Origin: Liolophura sinensis | Taxonomy: Eukaryota > Mollusca > Polyplacophora > Chitonida > Chitonidae | Assembly: GCF_032854445.1 (NCBI RefSeq) | Contig: NC_088307.1 | Coordinates: 26,114,046 to 26,178,045 of the forward strand | Direction: 5' to 3' | DNA length: 64,000 nucleotides | Shown here: positions 30,501 through 40,001 of the stretch, piece after piece | Layout: the number at the start of each line of letters is the position of its first letter | Position numbering within the stretch: the first letter of the stretch is position 1 | The notes under the pieces: generated by a model | Database searches by the model: none | What the model was told of the DNA's origin: nothing | Seen by the model: only the letters and a program-made list of their open reading frames with translations | Made by a program: the position numbers and the translations under genes

Positions 30501-32915
30501 AGTCATTGAACTTTTTGCACTTGCCTGATTTAGTATGTTTCTGGCCGTGACAAAGTTACCAAGAGCAAAGGCAAGGCTGTAGCCCATGTAAATGCCCAAG
30601 TTGTAAACGCCCAAGGCCATCCCTCTGCGGTCTTTCCGGAAGTAGTCCGCGATTAAAGAAGTGGCAAAAGGAGTGCACCCTGCCTCACTGCAAAGGAATA
30701 GTGGAATTTAAGTTTAGGGGCCATGTCACTGTGGATCAACGTAACGGAAGGAAAAATACGATTATATAACCTGTCTGTATTAAGCACGAGCGTAATGTTC
30801 AGCGTGATTGTAGGGTAAATGAGATTACAAGACAGCATTTTTAGTATTTCTAGACCAAGACGTCTAATAAATTGAAATTTACATTACTTTTTACCAAATT
30901 TTGCTTAAGCCATGGTGCCGGTGGGTGGGGTGGGGGGTGGGGTGTGGGGTAGGGGGGATTAGCTACTATTTACATAGTAACATGAACGGTTAGAATAAAA
31001 CCCCGACTGAGGTAAATTGACAAGGAACCGTATTTCACCAGTTACGTGTGACCATTTGCCAGCTATCACACTGTCGTCGCTGCTATGATTTTACTCTCTA
31101 TGCCGTGCGTCTTTAATAGGGGAGTATAGAGTTCGAACTCTTTTATCGTTGAAGGCAAAAAAAAAGTCCAACTGTATCATGTGACCTGTCAAAAATGTTT
31201 AGCAACTATTTTTGATCCCATTCACCATAACATGGGTGCCTGTAAAAGGTGTCACAAAAGTAATTTAAAGTAGACGAATGAAAGAGAAAATTGAGAATCT
31301 GAACGTTTTCTGAAATTTCCAGAGGAAACAGCTGCCATTTGCCTCAGGAAAAGGGTGAGACAGTTGATCAGTAAATCAATTTCAGCAAGGTTCACTAACA
31401 TTTTTCACCATTCACATGGCACAGTGGGACTTTTTGCCTTTGACGACAAAAGAGTTTCCACTCGAAACTCCCCTATTATACGGATAGCAATATCATTTAG
31501 TATTGTCAAGTATGGCGTAGAACCATCTAACTTTTTCCAAGACTCAAGCTCTGCAAAGAACTGTCTCATGCACAGACATGTTACAAGCGAAATCAAGTGT
31601 AAAAACAACCAGTTTTTATGTATACTAGACAAAAATATAAAAGTACGAAGCAGTTTTATATTGTTTACTCTCAGTATTCAATAACGTATTAACTCAACAA
31701 ATACGGTAAGTATTCATTTTAAATTGTGGCTTCAATTTCCACCAGATTTTTACATTTTAGAGCAATAATACAGCAGTGATGTCAGTGTGAAAGCAGAGTA
31801 TTCGGTTATCACAGTTCAACATCACCTTCGCATGAAAGCTAACAGTCAAAGCGACAGCATATGGTAAGTGTAGCATTCAGCTGTTTTCGCGCGCTTTTTG
31901 TAGTTCGCCTCAACTGTTAAATGAAATCGCTGAATTAGAATTTCACTGATAAATTTCTTGTTATCACACCCATAGCCTGTGAGTTGATTCTCGCCACATA
32001 TGCAAACAACGACTTACCCTATTCCAAGAGCAAATCTCAGTAGCACCAGTTGCCAATAAGTGTTTATGAATCCAGTTAGGATTGTTGACGCCGACCAAAA
32101 CATCATACAGCAACAGAGGAAGTTTTTCCTGTTCAGTCCGTCGCCCGCAAAGCCGATTACGATCCCTGTTATAGTATAAACCACTGTGAAAACAGGCCCG
32201 GCCACGATTTGATATTGTAATCCTTGTCCATCATAATCCCAGATACAGACATTGGTGACGTTCCAATCGGTTGTGAATTCTTCGCAACTTGAAAAGAGAA
32301 AAGTAATTATCCGATTGGTTATATTACCGCGAGCGTTTGACGAAAGAAAAGAAAAAGTAAGTTCAAAAAATGGATCGCTGAATTATGACGCATGCATGTT
32401 TGTACATTTAGCTGCACGGGTTATTTTGGCAACACGGATGTTTCAATGTAAAAACTTACAGTTCTTTAACAAGTCATATAATACCATTTCCGCATTCAAA
32501 AGATTTAACCTTTTTACATTGAACTGGAATAATGTTTTGCATTTTTGTCCTATAGTATATCAGTGGTGTATGGAAGAAAGGAACAAAGTGGAAAATATAA
32601 GTCCAAACATTTTTAAGTATGGCGTTAAATACTAAGCACAAATAAATCAATGGTCAAGCGTCAGTTGGTGTGTGCAAGTCATACCTTGTTCGATTTTTGA
32701 AGTTGCAAGGGATTGTAGACGTGCCATGTTCAGGGATAGAACTGTTTCGTATACAGCTTTTGTCTCCGAATTGAAGCTCCTGAGCAATCGGTGTGATGGT
32801 AATGGCCATCATATAACGGTCCAGCTGGTTGAGGAGGTGTGCCAGAAGTAGTACAAACAGTACGAAATGTCTGTAAAAGAAACCACCTTGCACCTCCATC
32901 TTAAGATGGTTACAT
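24454..32915 (-). CDS. Gene C: Spinster-like MFS transporter with expanded central loop, 623 aa, 8 exons
   Basis: Spinster-like MFS paralogue, predicted 12 TM. Exons: 32899-32685 (ATG), 32287-32018, 30687-30525, 29602-28990, 28246-28050, 27401-27317, 25527-25342, 24596-24454 (TAA). Intron 3 starts with GC (AATCAG/gcaagt); the other introns are GT-AG. Motifs: NQLDRYMMAIT in TM1; loop Cys 49, 65, 73, 86 with sequons at Asn 52, 69, 81; WDYDGQG; GFAGDGLNRK (motif A altered); GIGEAGCTPFA; SDNFVKKRG instead of SDRIVKRRG; GEMWVGVTL. Exon 4 is 613 nt against 217-223 in the paralogues. This adds about 130 Ser/Thr/Asn-rich residues to the TM6-TM7 cytosolic loop. The tail has YSNM, a possible YxxPhi sorting signal. 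Other starts upstream are non-ATG. Substrate unknown; the changed motifs suggest altered gating or function. Confidence 0.9.
25342..25527 (-). CDS. Gene C exon 7
   Basis: 186 nt. Encodes GEMWVGVTLTVVIELVP and TAAVAVYLFISTNIGGT (TM10-TM11). Donor AGAA/gtaagg. Confidence 0.9.
25540..25830 (+). repeat. 48-bp-core element, short copies
   Basis: One core unit (gagagtaaaaccaaagcagc) plus tail (cctcttgtcaatttacctca) ending near 25710. A second tail fragment follows (aactgtttatgtaaatgccc ... accctgacttgagcagaaat). Confidence 0.7.
25855..26605 (+). mobile_element. 48-bp-core element, about 13 units plus tail
   Basis: Tandem 48-bp units (gagagtaaaaccagagcagc, gacgacagtgtgatagacgt, acagcata), then tail gtgtgatagctggcaaatgc through cataaatagaagtaatttgc. 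Same unit and tail as the 16117-16640 copy. Units of 16 codons keep all minus frames open, giving long false ORFs. Confidence 0.85.
27025..27185 (+). repeat. 48-bp-core element, diverged single-unit copy
   Basis: A core remnant (gactagagcagcgaagacag) is followed by the shared tail (actgcctctttgcaatttac, acagaaatgcttaaatagta). Confidence 0.65.
27317..27401 (-). CDS. Gene C exon 6
   Basis: 85 nt. Encodes LLAAPFAFATLVVSPPTAYFF and QIPSYVIG (TM9). It has Phe where B and D have Ile-Cys before QIP. Confidence 0.88.
28050..28246 (-). CDS. Gene C exon 5
   Basis: 197 nt. Encodes GYVWAYNTQPFFSAIGQT, WIPLVGGSVGVVLGG and SDNFVKKRGSEAR (TM7-TM8 and loop). Confidence 0.92.
28265..28860. repeat. Dispersed repeat family 3, two copies
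   Basis: Blocks aagaaagtatataaagtac near 28380 and aataatcacaagaccagctc ... cgattaacacaaatctcgtt near 28710-28760 match the order seen at 4335-4535 and 36945-37155. Lies in gene C intron 4. Confidence 0.6.
28990..29602 (-). CDS. Gene C exon 4 (expanded loop)
   Basis: 613 nt and fully open. Starts with GWRWSFITSGCPGILLG (TM6) and ends with NPSLVLLVLSGSLRNSG (TM7 start), both matching the paralogues. Between them lies a hydrophilic Ser/Thr/Asn-rich insert, including NPSYSASY, with no recognisable domain. It is likely disordered and cytosolic. Confidence 0.88.
30145..30245. repeat. 16-bp minisatellite
   Basis: About six copies of tttgatttatttccta in gene C intron 3. Confidence 0.88.
30525..30687 (-). 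CDS. Gene C exon 3 (GC donor)
   Basis: 163 nt, same as in B and D. Encodes GEAGCTPFATSLIADYF and YNLGIYMGYSLAFALGN. The donor is AATCAG/gcaagt, a strong GC-AG type; a GT donor at this point does not exist. Confidence 0.9.
30905..30958 (+). other. G-rich tract, possible G-quadruplex
   Basis: Successive G runs of 3 to 6 (gtgggtggggtggggggtgg, then ggtgtggggtagggggg) with 1-3-base spacers on the plus strand, the non-template strand relative to none of the genes but within gene C intron 2. Confidence 0.65.
30965..31113 (-). repeat. 48-bp-core element, reverse copy
   Basis: Reverse complement of the shared tail (ctgaggtaaattgacaagg, gccagctatcacactgtcgt) plus one core unit, ending directly before the MITE at 31114. 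Confidence 0.75.
31114..31477. mobile_element. MITE family 2, 364 bp, long terminal inverted repeats
   Basis: The left end taataggggagtatagagtt... and right end ...gaaactcccctatta are inverted repeats over about 50 bp, including actcttttatcgttgaaggc against gcctttgacgacaaaagagt. Non-coding inside. A worn relative lies at 3270-3540. Confidence 0.85.
32018..32287 (-). CDS. Gene C exon 2
   Basis: 270 nt. Encodes CEEFTTDWNVTNVCIWDYDG, TM2, GFAGDGLNRK and TM3 ending RFALGIG. Donor GG/gtaagt. Confidence 0.92.
32685..32915 (-). CDS. Gene C exon 1
   Basis: Coding part 32899-32685: MEVQGGFFYR, TM1 with NQLDRYMMAIT, first half of the loop (Cys 49, Asn 52, Cys 65, Asn 69). ATG context AAGATGG. The sequence catactttacag just upstream suggests a 5' UTR acceptor at 32916. 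Confidence 0.86.
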
Positions 32916-33354
32916 CTGTAAAGTATGATCGAGTTTATATCAGACTGTCGATGGCGAAACTGTTGTAAACACGGACACAACGATGTGCAAGTAATCCACA
33001 CACGCTCACATAGAAGCTCGAGAAGCCCTGGACCTTGTGAATGTTTAAGGACACGTCATCGTTGGTATCATAAGCTCCTAGACAACCTCATGGATATGAC
33101 CCTGTGAAAACTATATCGCACAGAACGCACGTGTCTTGATGATAATGATGGTGATAGTGATGCAACTCACGTGAGACATGTCCGGTTTGAAATGTCGTCC
33201 ACATTACATCAATGTAAGCGTGTTTTTATTTCAGCACACAAATCACTGGCCCAGTGCGCGCATGTATGGGCCTAGTTACTCGGCTGATCAGCGACAGATT
33301 GAACAATCAACCAAGTCGTGCAACTTTATCAAAGTTACAAAGGTTAGGAGCATA

Positions 33355-33570
33355 TACACTCAAAAAATGAATCTGTTAATTATAACAGAGACAGTTGTCT
33401 GAGTGATGCTAGAATGTATTCTGTTATTATAACATAACATTGTGTCCTATTCAACACTAATGTCCTGTTTATATTTAACAGAGCAATCTGCTCCAATAAC
33501 AGAATACATCCTAGCATCATCTAGACAACAGACTTTCTGTTAAAATTAACAGAATAATTTTTTGAGTGTA
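33355..33570. mobile_element. MITE family 1, 216 bp
   Basis: Terminal inverted repeats of about 35 bp: tacactcaaaaaatga...gttaattataacaga against its mirror ending ttttttgagtgta. Flanked by TA on both sides (33353-33354, 33571-33572), fitting a TA target-site duplication as in Tc1/mariner-type elements. Confidence 0.88.
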
Positions 33571-33869
33571 TATGTCATTGACTGTGCAATGGATTGCATG
33601 GAGCAATGGGCGTAGTTTTGGCGGTTTTCTGTCCAGCAAACTGAACTATATACAGACAATCAACAACATATGAAGTTATCAAAGTTATACAGGTCTGCAC
33701 AATGAATTTCATAGCACCGTATACAAATGTACGTGTTAGGATTCGGCAAGGACGATATCCTCATATTCCTGCAGGCACAATATCAGATTTCATTGCATAC
33801 ACATGTGCCTGCATAGAATTTTTCGCCCAACGAAGAATTCCCGGATACTGTTATACACGTACACCGACA

Positions 33870-34212
33870 AGAGTGCGTGAGTGAGTGAGTGCTTGGGGTG
33901 TGACGTCGTTCATTTATATGACGACGAAGGAATCCTTAGAGTGCATGTTATGTGCCTCCTTGTTGCAGGACTGATTTCCACCGCTCTTTTATCTAGTGCT
34001 GCTTCAATGAGATGCCTTACCGAAGGCAAATAAGGCGCCCCGTCCGAGCCATTATACTGACACGGGTCAACCAGTCGTTGCACTATCCTGTTCATGCTGA
34101 AAGCCAAGCGAGGAAGTTACAACTTCCTCTTTTTAAAATCTTAGGTGTGACTCGATCCAGGATTGACCCTGGATCTACCGCTCCCGAAGCGGATGCCCTA
34201 CCGCGGCCGGTC
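33870..34212 (-). mobile_element. SINE type 2, full length with 10-bp TSD
   Basis: Tail gagtgagtgagtgcttgggg at left, gaggaagttacaacttcctc palindrome, tRNA-like head at right. Flanked by tacaccgaca at 33860-33869 and 34213-34222. Confidence 0.9.
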
Positions 34213-34264
34213 TACACCGACAGGAAGACTCGTAACTCCCGCCTGTAAATCCTATCCTCCTAAG

Positions 34265-34412
34265 AGAAGGGATGTCAGCAACCTGCGGATTGTCGTGGTT
34301 TACCTCTGGGCTCTGCTACATTTAGGTTTCTTTTCACCATAATGCTAGCCGTTGTCATATAAGCGAAATATTGAGTATACGGTGTAAAACACCAATCAGA
34401 TAAATAAATAAA
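34265..34412 (+). repeat. SINE type 1, 3' part
   Basis: Gcaacctgcggattgtcgtg through tataagcgaaatattgagta and a (taaa)n tail. Confidence 0.8.
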
Positions 34413-35009
34413 TCAAATATCGTTTCAAGACCTTCTGCTTGTTCTCTCAGAGGTCAGTATAGAATGAATGAATGAATACTGTTTAACGCCAGCTCAGGAA
34501 TATTTCAGGTCAACATATAGAATCTCATCTACACCTACGTAAATTGTAAATTGCTGATTTTCCGCAATTACCACTGTCGTACTTCACAAAGAGAGCTGCC
34601 CAGGCGCATGCGCACTGCGGACAAGGTGTTGGTCATTTGGGCTATAGATAACCTTTGGATTCCTTATGAACGTACATATACATAGAGTGAGATATTGATA
34701 GTATATAACATGCTGAGGATGTGTGGATAAGTAAAACGACCTAGGTACGATCATCGAACTGACGCGCATGTAAACCGCGCGTGTATATCTGAGATTACAC
34801 ACGTGTGTTAAATATCCCAGTTTTATCTTTGCTATCAAAAGAACGATTTGCTAGGACAAGGAGAAGTTTGATACACGGCTAATACACATGTAAACCATTA
34901 AGTAGAACATAAACACAGATGGAGAGAAGAAATAGAAACTATACCCATAATAATGTTTAGTCATTACCCATAATCTCAGAATGCGTTGTTAAACACACAG
35001 GTTTTTTCA

Positions 35010-35168
35010 ATGAGATATTTATTAACTTGATTGGTGTTTTATGCCCTACTCAAGAATTTTTCACTTATACTACGGCGGCCAGCACTATCGTGGAAGGAAA
35101 CCGGACCAAGCCCGGGGGAAACTCACGACTATCCGCAGGTCGCTGGCAGACCTTCCCACGTGCGGCCG
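35010..35168 (-). repeat. SINE type 1, partial
   Basis: Tail gattggtgttttatgcccta through body ccgcaggtcgctggcagacc; truncated before the tRNA head. Confidence 0.83.
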
Positions 35169-35673
35169 TTTTATTTTCTTGGGATACGAATTTTGCGTAT
35201 TTGCGTATGTTTGGATGCGATGATTGTTTACGTGTTTGCACATTCCCTTATGCTCGGAAAGGTGATATTTAATTGAACATGTATGGCTGATAATTGAGTA
35301 ATGAATAAAATTGTAGCTGATCACATTGACAGGTCACCATTGTTTGCGTCGTGCAGTGTGTGTTTGGCATGCCATTCTCATGAATCAGTAGGTAAATAAG
35401 TCGGCATGGAGGCAATTTTCAGTTGAACAGAAACACTGTCAGGATACTATCGACATGCTTGATTTGGCATCATACTTAAACAAACACAAAGGATTTAAGA
35501 CCTTGAATGTGATAACATTAATGTTTTATAAACAAACCTATAGACCCTAGAACGTGTTTGTCGTACCTGTGAGCATCAGCATTTTCTCGGCAGAACTTGT
35601 GGCACATGATTCCATCATCTAGACATGTGAACAATCATTTACCCATTTCCATTCTAGACCATCTCCTGCCTGA

Positions 35674-36022
35674 ACATCTGCATCATTGTTTAGTTATCGT
35701 AACATCTACATCATCATTTAGTCATGAGAACATCTGCATCATCATTTAGTCATCTCAACATCTGCAGCATCGTTTAGTTATCGTAACATCTACATCATCA
35801 TTTAGTCATGAGAACATCTGCATCATCATTTAGTCATCTCAACATCTGCATCATCGTTTAGTTATCGTAACATCTACATCATCATTTAGTCATGAGAACA
35901 TCTGCATCATCATTTAGTCATCTCAACATCTGCATCATCGTTTAGTTATCGTAACATCTACATCATCATTTAGTCATGAGAACATCTGCATCATCATTTA
36001 GTCATCTCAACATCTGGACCAT
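35674..36022. repeat. 28-bp repeat with 84-bp higher-order unit
   Basis: Units of acatctgcatcatcatttag plus a variable eight bases. Three variants (ttatcgta, tcatgaga, tcatctca) cycle in fixed order, so the period is 84 bp, repeated about four times. Confidence 0.93.
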
Positions 36023-36484
36023 CGTTCAGTCACCTAGAGAACTGGACAATTGTTCAGACATTGAAAATCAGACAATCAGTCAGTCATCATTCATATCTCA
36101 GCCAACATTCAATAATTGTTGCCCTATTTAGGCATCTAAAACATATGTATCATCATCTCATCATCTCCACGGGTATTGTCATCTGTATATTGAGTGATGG
36201 ACATTCATTTGGTACCATTCATTTTAGTAACAGCCGGAAGATCACCTTGCGGTCATCGAAGTGTTTAGACCAGCATTTAGTCATTTTAATACATATACCA
36301 TCATTCCAATCATGAAAGATTCTGGAGTATGACGTTAAAAATTTGTTTGCAAAATTGCCCACGTTCCACCAATATCAGTCGTATCATGTTTGTGTTAAAT
36401 TCACCAGTGCAGGATTTACTATCAAGCGGATAATAAAACTTTTTCCGGACTTCTAAGAGTTTAAGGGCAGGCCTACTTGGACAT

Positions 36485-36795
36485 CTCTTTTTGATCACCA
36501 AAGAGTGTAAAAATGGTACCTGCTGCTGTCTGGCTTGGTGCTCAGCGCTGAGAGGCTAGAGAGAGGAACAGAACTGGCTGGCCAGATGTCAGTATAATGT
36601 GACCGGGTGGAGTGTCATGTTTGGTGTCTTCGGCATGATACGTGAGTGGCGGCAGCACTTTGGCGGCATGGACTCACTGTGCCATAAGAAGACACACCAT
36701 ACTTACACACACCTAATCACTCATTGTCGTCATCTGATTGAAAAATTGTTAAATACGGCGTTAAACCCTAAGTATTCATTCATTCAATTCTGTTT
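36485..36795 (+). repeat. SINE type 5
   Basis: Ggtacctgctgctgtctggc, agcgctgagaggctagagag and a tail gattgaaaaattgttaaata with cggcgttaaaccctaagtat. The tail matches SINE type 2, but the body differs. A related fragment lies at 46010-46115. Confidence 0.65.
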
Positions 36796-36944
36796 CTTGT
36801 TTCTACGAAAGACTATATTTTAAATGATTTGACTTATTCGAGAAATCAGTCTTATGGATGGAGTAAACCTGAATATCCAGGATAAAACCACTGACTTTTG
36901 GCTCTCAAGTTAACCTGTTTCAGTGAGTGAAGAACGTTTTCACC

Positions 36945-37155
36945 CACGCAGGGTGTGCGTCATTTTGGTGGAATCAAGGCTTCAAAACAGACATTCAAAT
37001 ACCAGCCGTCAACCATACGGAGGTTCCAGGTCAACAATCGTAAGGCCAATTCCCCAAGGACGTTTAACACAAACCACCAAAGAATTAAGAAAGTATAATG
37101 TACAAAATCAGCACGGATACATGCTTGAAAAAACAGTCAACACTTTTCAATGACT
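36945..37155. repeat. Dispersed repeat family 3
   Basis: Ccagccgtcaaccatacgga, caacaatcgtaaggccaatt and aagaaagtataatgtacaaa in order; the best-preserved copy in the window. Confidence 0.7.
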
Positions 37156-38019
37156 ATGAAAAGAAGCAATGTTTAAATCTTGCACCATCGTAACGATGTA
37201 TATGCAGGCATATATAGAATGTTTACATCTTGAAACATCGTAAACATGTGTACGCCCGCATATACCTTATGTCTAAATGTTGCAATATTAATGACAAAAC
37301 TGTACATCTACAAATACTATCAGAACTTGGTAAAAAATTGTATAGACTTCGTACCAAAACGCGGTATACAGCATTGTCAATTACTGCCATATGGGCAGTA
37401 TAACCTTTTCTACCATGTACTCATGTTCAGCAAGTTATTATATGCTCGCAGAAATGATATTAATGGTAAAAGAACATTTCCAATGCTAGGCAGCATGTTT
37501 ACTTTTCTCCATAAAAAGAATTTTCATTACAATAGTTTCTATACCAAATACCAAATAGGACAGAACAAGAATTTAATAAAGAATTTGCTTATCACACTAT
37601 TAGGATCAAAATGTGTCCACACAATTTACATAAATTTCAAAGCATATTATGTCAAAGTTTAGGTGTATTGATGCAAGGAGAATCCAAACATTCATGAGAT
37701 GATTTTTGAAACTTGTTCCTCCAATGAACACAGATAATGGTGCATACAAACTTTACCCTATGGTAATGACGATTTTAAGCCATAAGGTATACTCGTCCAA
37801 CACAATTAAGGTTCAGACTTTCAACAAGACTTGTTTTTCCGACGATATCAAGCAAGTCTCTGATTCACACATTCCTTTAGTATTTTCCGTATGTTTTTGG
37901 TTACTTTAAGAACTGATATCGACTTAAATTTTGTGGATCTTATATTATTGGCCAATTCTGCTATCACTGTTTTTTCGGACTTTCCCCAGTTATGGTATGC
38001 GTGGCTCTACATTACTACA

Positions 38020-38155
38020 TGTATGTGGAAAATCTCGTCAGAAACTCGCCAAAGATCGGTGGTTTACATCGCTCACTCTGGTTTCCTTCACTCACAGTAT
38101 AAACCACTAATGTATAAGTGAAATATTATGGAGCATGGTGTTATAAAGCAATGAT
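38020..38155 (+). repeat. SINE type 4 copy
   Basis: Ctcgccaaagatcggtggtt, tctggtttccttcactcaca and tgtataagtgaaatattatg followed by a SINE-type tail. Confidence 0.6.
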
Positions 38156-38455
38156 TAAATATAACAAAAACATATCAGTTAAAGCGCATGTCAAATGTGT
38201 TCATTCTACACATTTTTTACCCCGTATATATTACCCTCGGGATCTTTCTTGTACACACCATAAGGGAGGAATTCGTTTAATGCTGTGATGATCGTTACTT
38301 TATAAAACAAATTCACTTGACACTTCTGATCTTTGTGCGAATCATACAGAACTAACGAAGTATTACATATACATACAATGTTCTTGATGTAAGATACATG
38401 CACGCCATAACAATTCATTTAAATATGTTTACACAAATCTTAGTGATTTTTTTTC

Positions 38456-38477
38456 AAATATATATATATATATATAT
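38456..38477. repeat. Short (TA)n tract
   Basis: About 22 bp of TA dinucleotides. Confidence 0.85.
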
Positions 38478-39858
38478 TACAGTATAAAACGGTACCACCA
38501 TTTGTGGAATGTACAAAATTTGAGCAAATAGAGGTGTTTTGCATTTCATAAGTCTTCTGTCATAAAAAAAAATTTAGCCAGTAAGAGTACATTCCTAAAT
38601 GGAATTCGACACACACAAAAAAAAAAAGACAGGGTCTGAACAATACAAAACAGCATATTGGCATGATATTACTGGCGTGTCTTAGCTTGAGACATTGTCC
38701 AGTTTCTAGTCAGCATAGACACCTACAGTAATTGGTCTAAAATTTTGCCCCGTAGTTTTGCATTTCATAGGCAAACAAATGTCACAAAATATTACTTTTG
38801 CTGTTAAAACTCGCATTTTTCCAGCCGAAGATCATCCTACCTTCCAAAGCAAACCTGTGTACAACCTGTGTATGTGTGTGAGACCTTTCCTAAGATCAAC
38901 AGAACTCAGAATCAAGTAAAATCTACAGCTTAGTCTTGGGCGAAATTTTAGGTCATTTACTGTATGTACAGTGTAGTGTCTAGAAATCTACTCACTCATT
39001 AAATTCACATTACTTAATGACATGGTTCTATCTTTGCTTGCTTTAATGTAAACATGAACTTGTGAAGTGTTCATTGCAACTTGTCTTCCACTGTTTTGTC
39101 ACTATTATTTATGCATCCATCAGTTTGCTTTTGTAATCACACGACTGTCCATCCATCAACATCTGGCCACACTGAGGCTCTTCATCAATTTAAAACTCTC
39201 GTATATGCCATATAACGATACCACTAAACAGGAGTTGTCCTCCAGTCATTACCAGTTCAACCCAAAGTCCATCAGTGACGGGAACAACTGAGTATGACCA
39301 GTTGAGTTGAGCCGATCAACGTCTTAAGCTCACATGCATGCTGAGTGTAAACTATTACACTAAAAACACTGTATTCATTGAATTCTTGCATATTTTAGAG
39401 AAGGGATATCTTTATGATTGCAGTCATTTTTGTTCACGTAACATTATACAAAAACCTTACAGATAAATTATTATTTAATACTACGAAATGAGGTAGGCAG
39501 CTTGTCTGCTTATACATGTACAGTACACCCTGGTGCTTTATGTAAAATGACATGACTCTCAGTGTAGGATGTCTAAATGGTGTGAAACTTCTTTTATTAC
39601 ATTATTGGTGTAAGTCTTGAGACACCATGACTTCATAGAAAGGTTGAACATACAGTATGTAACCAATGTGTAGAGCATCTGGTTGAGCTTCTAGCACCAG
39701 TATTGATTTCAGAAAGGTTTTTTAAACCGCAATTCTGCAGAATAATCATCCCAGTTGAAGGTAAAGTGAGGATCAGCCCAAGCTGTATGCAATATACGGC
39801 AACTTGAGCATGTAGGGGAGACAACAATGAGTTTATAGTGAGTATTTAGGTGACTGAG

Positions 39859-40001
39859 TTATTCCCCTTTGCTCGTTCCGTCAATAGGTTGATATTCGCT
39901 TTGCTGCATCCTTCGTTGATCTCTTTTCAGTAAAAACATGGTAAGAAGGAAAAGGACTGATCCTCCCACATAAAGACCCGGGTACAAGATGTAGAGAGCA
40001 T
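39859..40001 (-). CDS. Gene D exon 8
   Basis: 143 nt. Encodes DALYILYPGLYVGGSVLFLL (TM12) and the tail LLKRDQRRMQQSEYQPIDG... to TAA at 39861-39859. Acceptor cattttcag. Confidence 0.92.

Larger units (their letters stand above)
32916..39858. other. Intergenic, gene D end to gene C start
   Basis: About 6.9 kb with a MITE, several SINEs, a 28-bp array and a family 3 repeat, listed separately. A minus-strand AATAAA at 39598-39593 could be the gene D polyadenylation signal. The 138-codon plus-strand ORF at 37246-37662 has no recognised domain. Stretches 37160-38020 and 38160-39590 show nothing else I can name. Confidence 0.5.

Noticed and set aside
35674-36022. CRISPR array
   Set aside because: Units are contiguous without unique spacers, and the DNA is eukaryotic; it is a simple tandem repeat.
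37246-37662. Plus-strand ORF of 138 aa
   Set aside because: No recognisable domain, no splice partners, AT-driven composition; probably chance.
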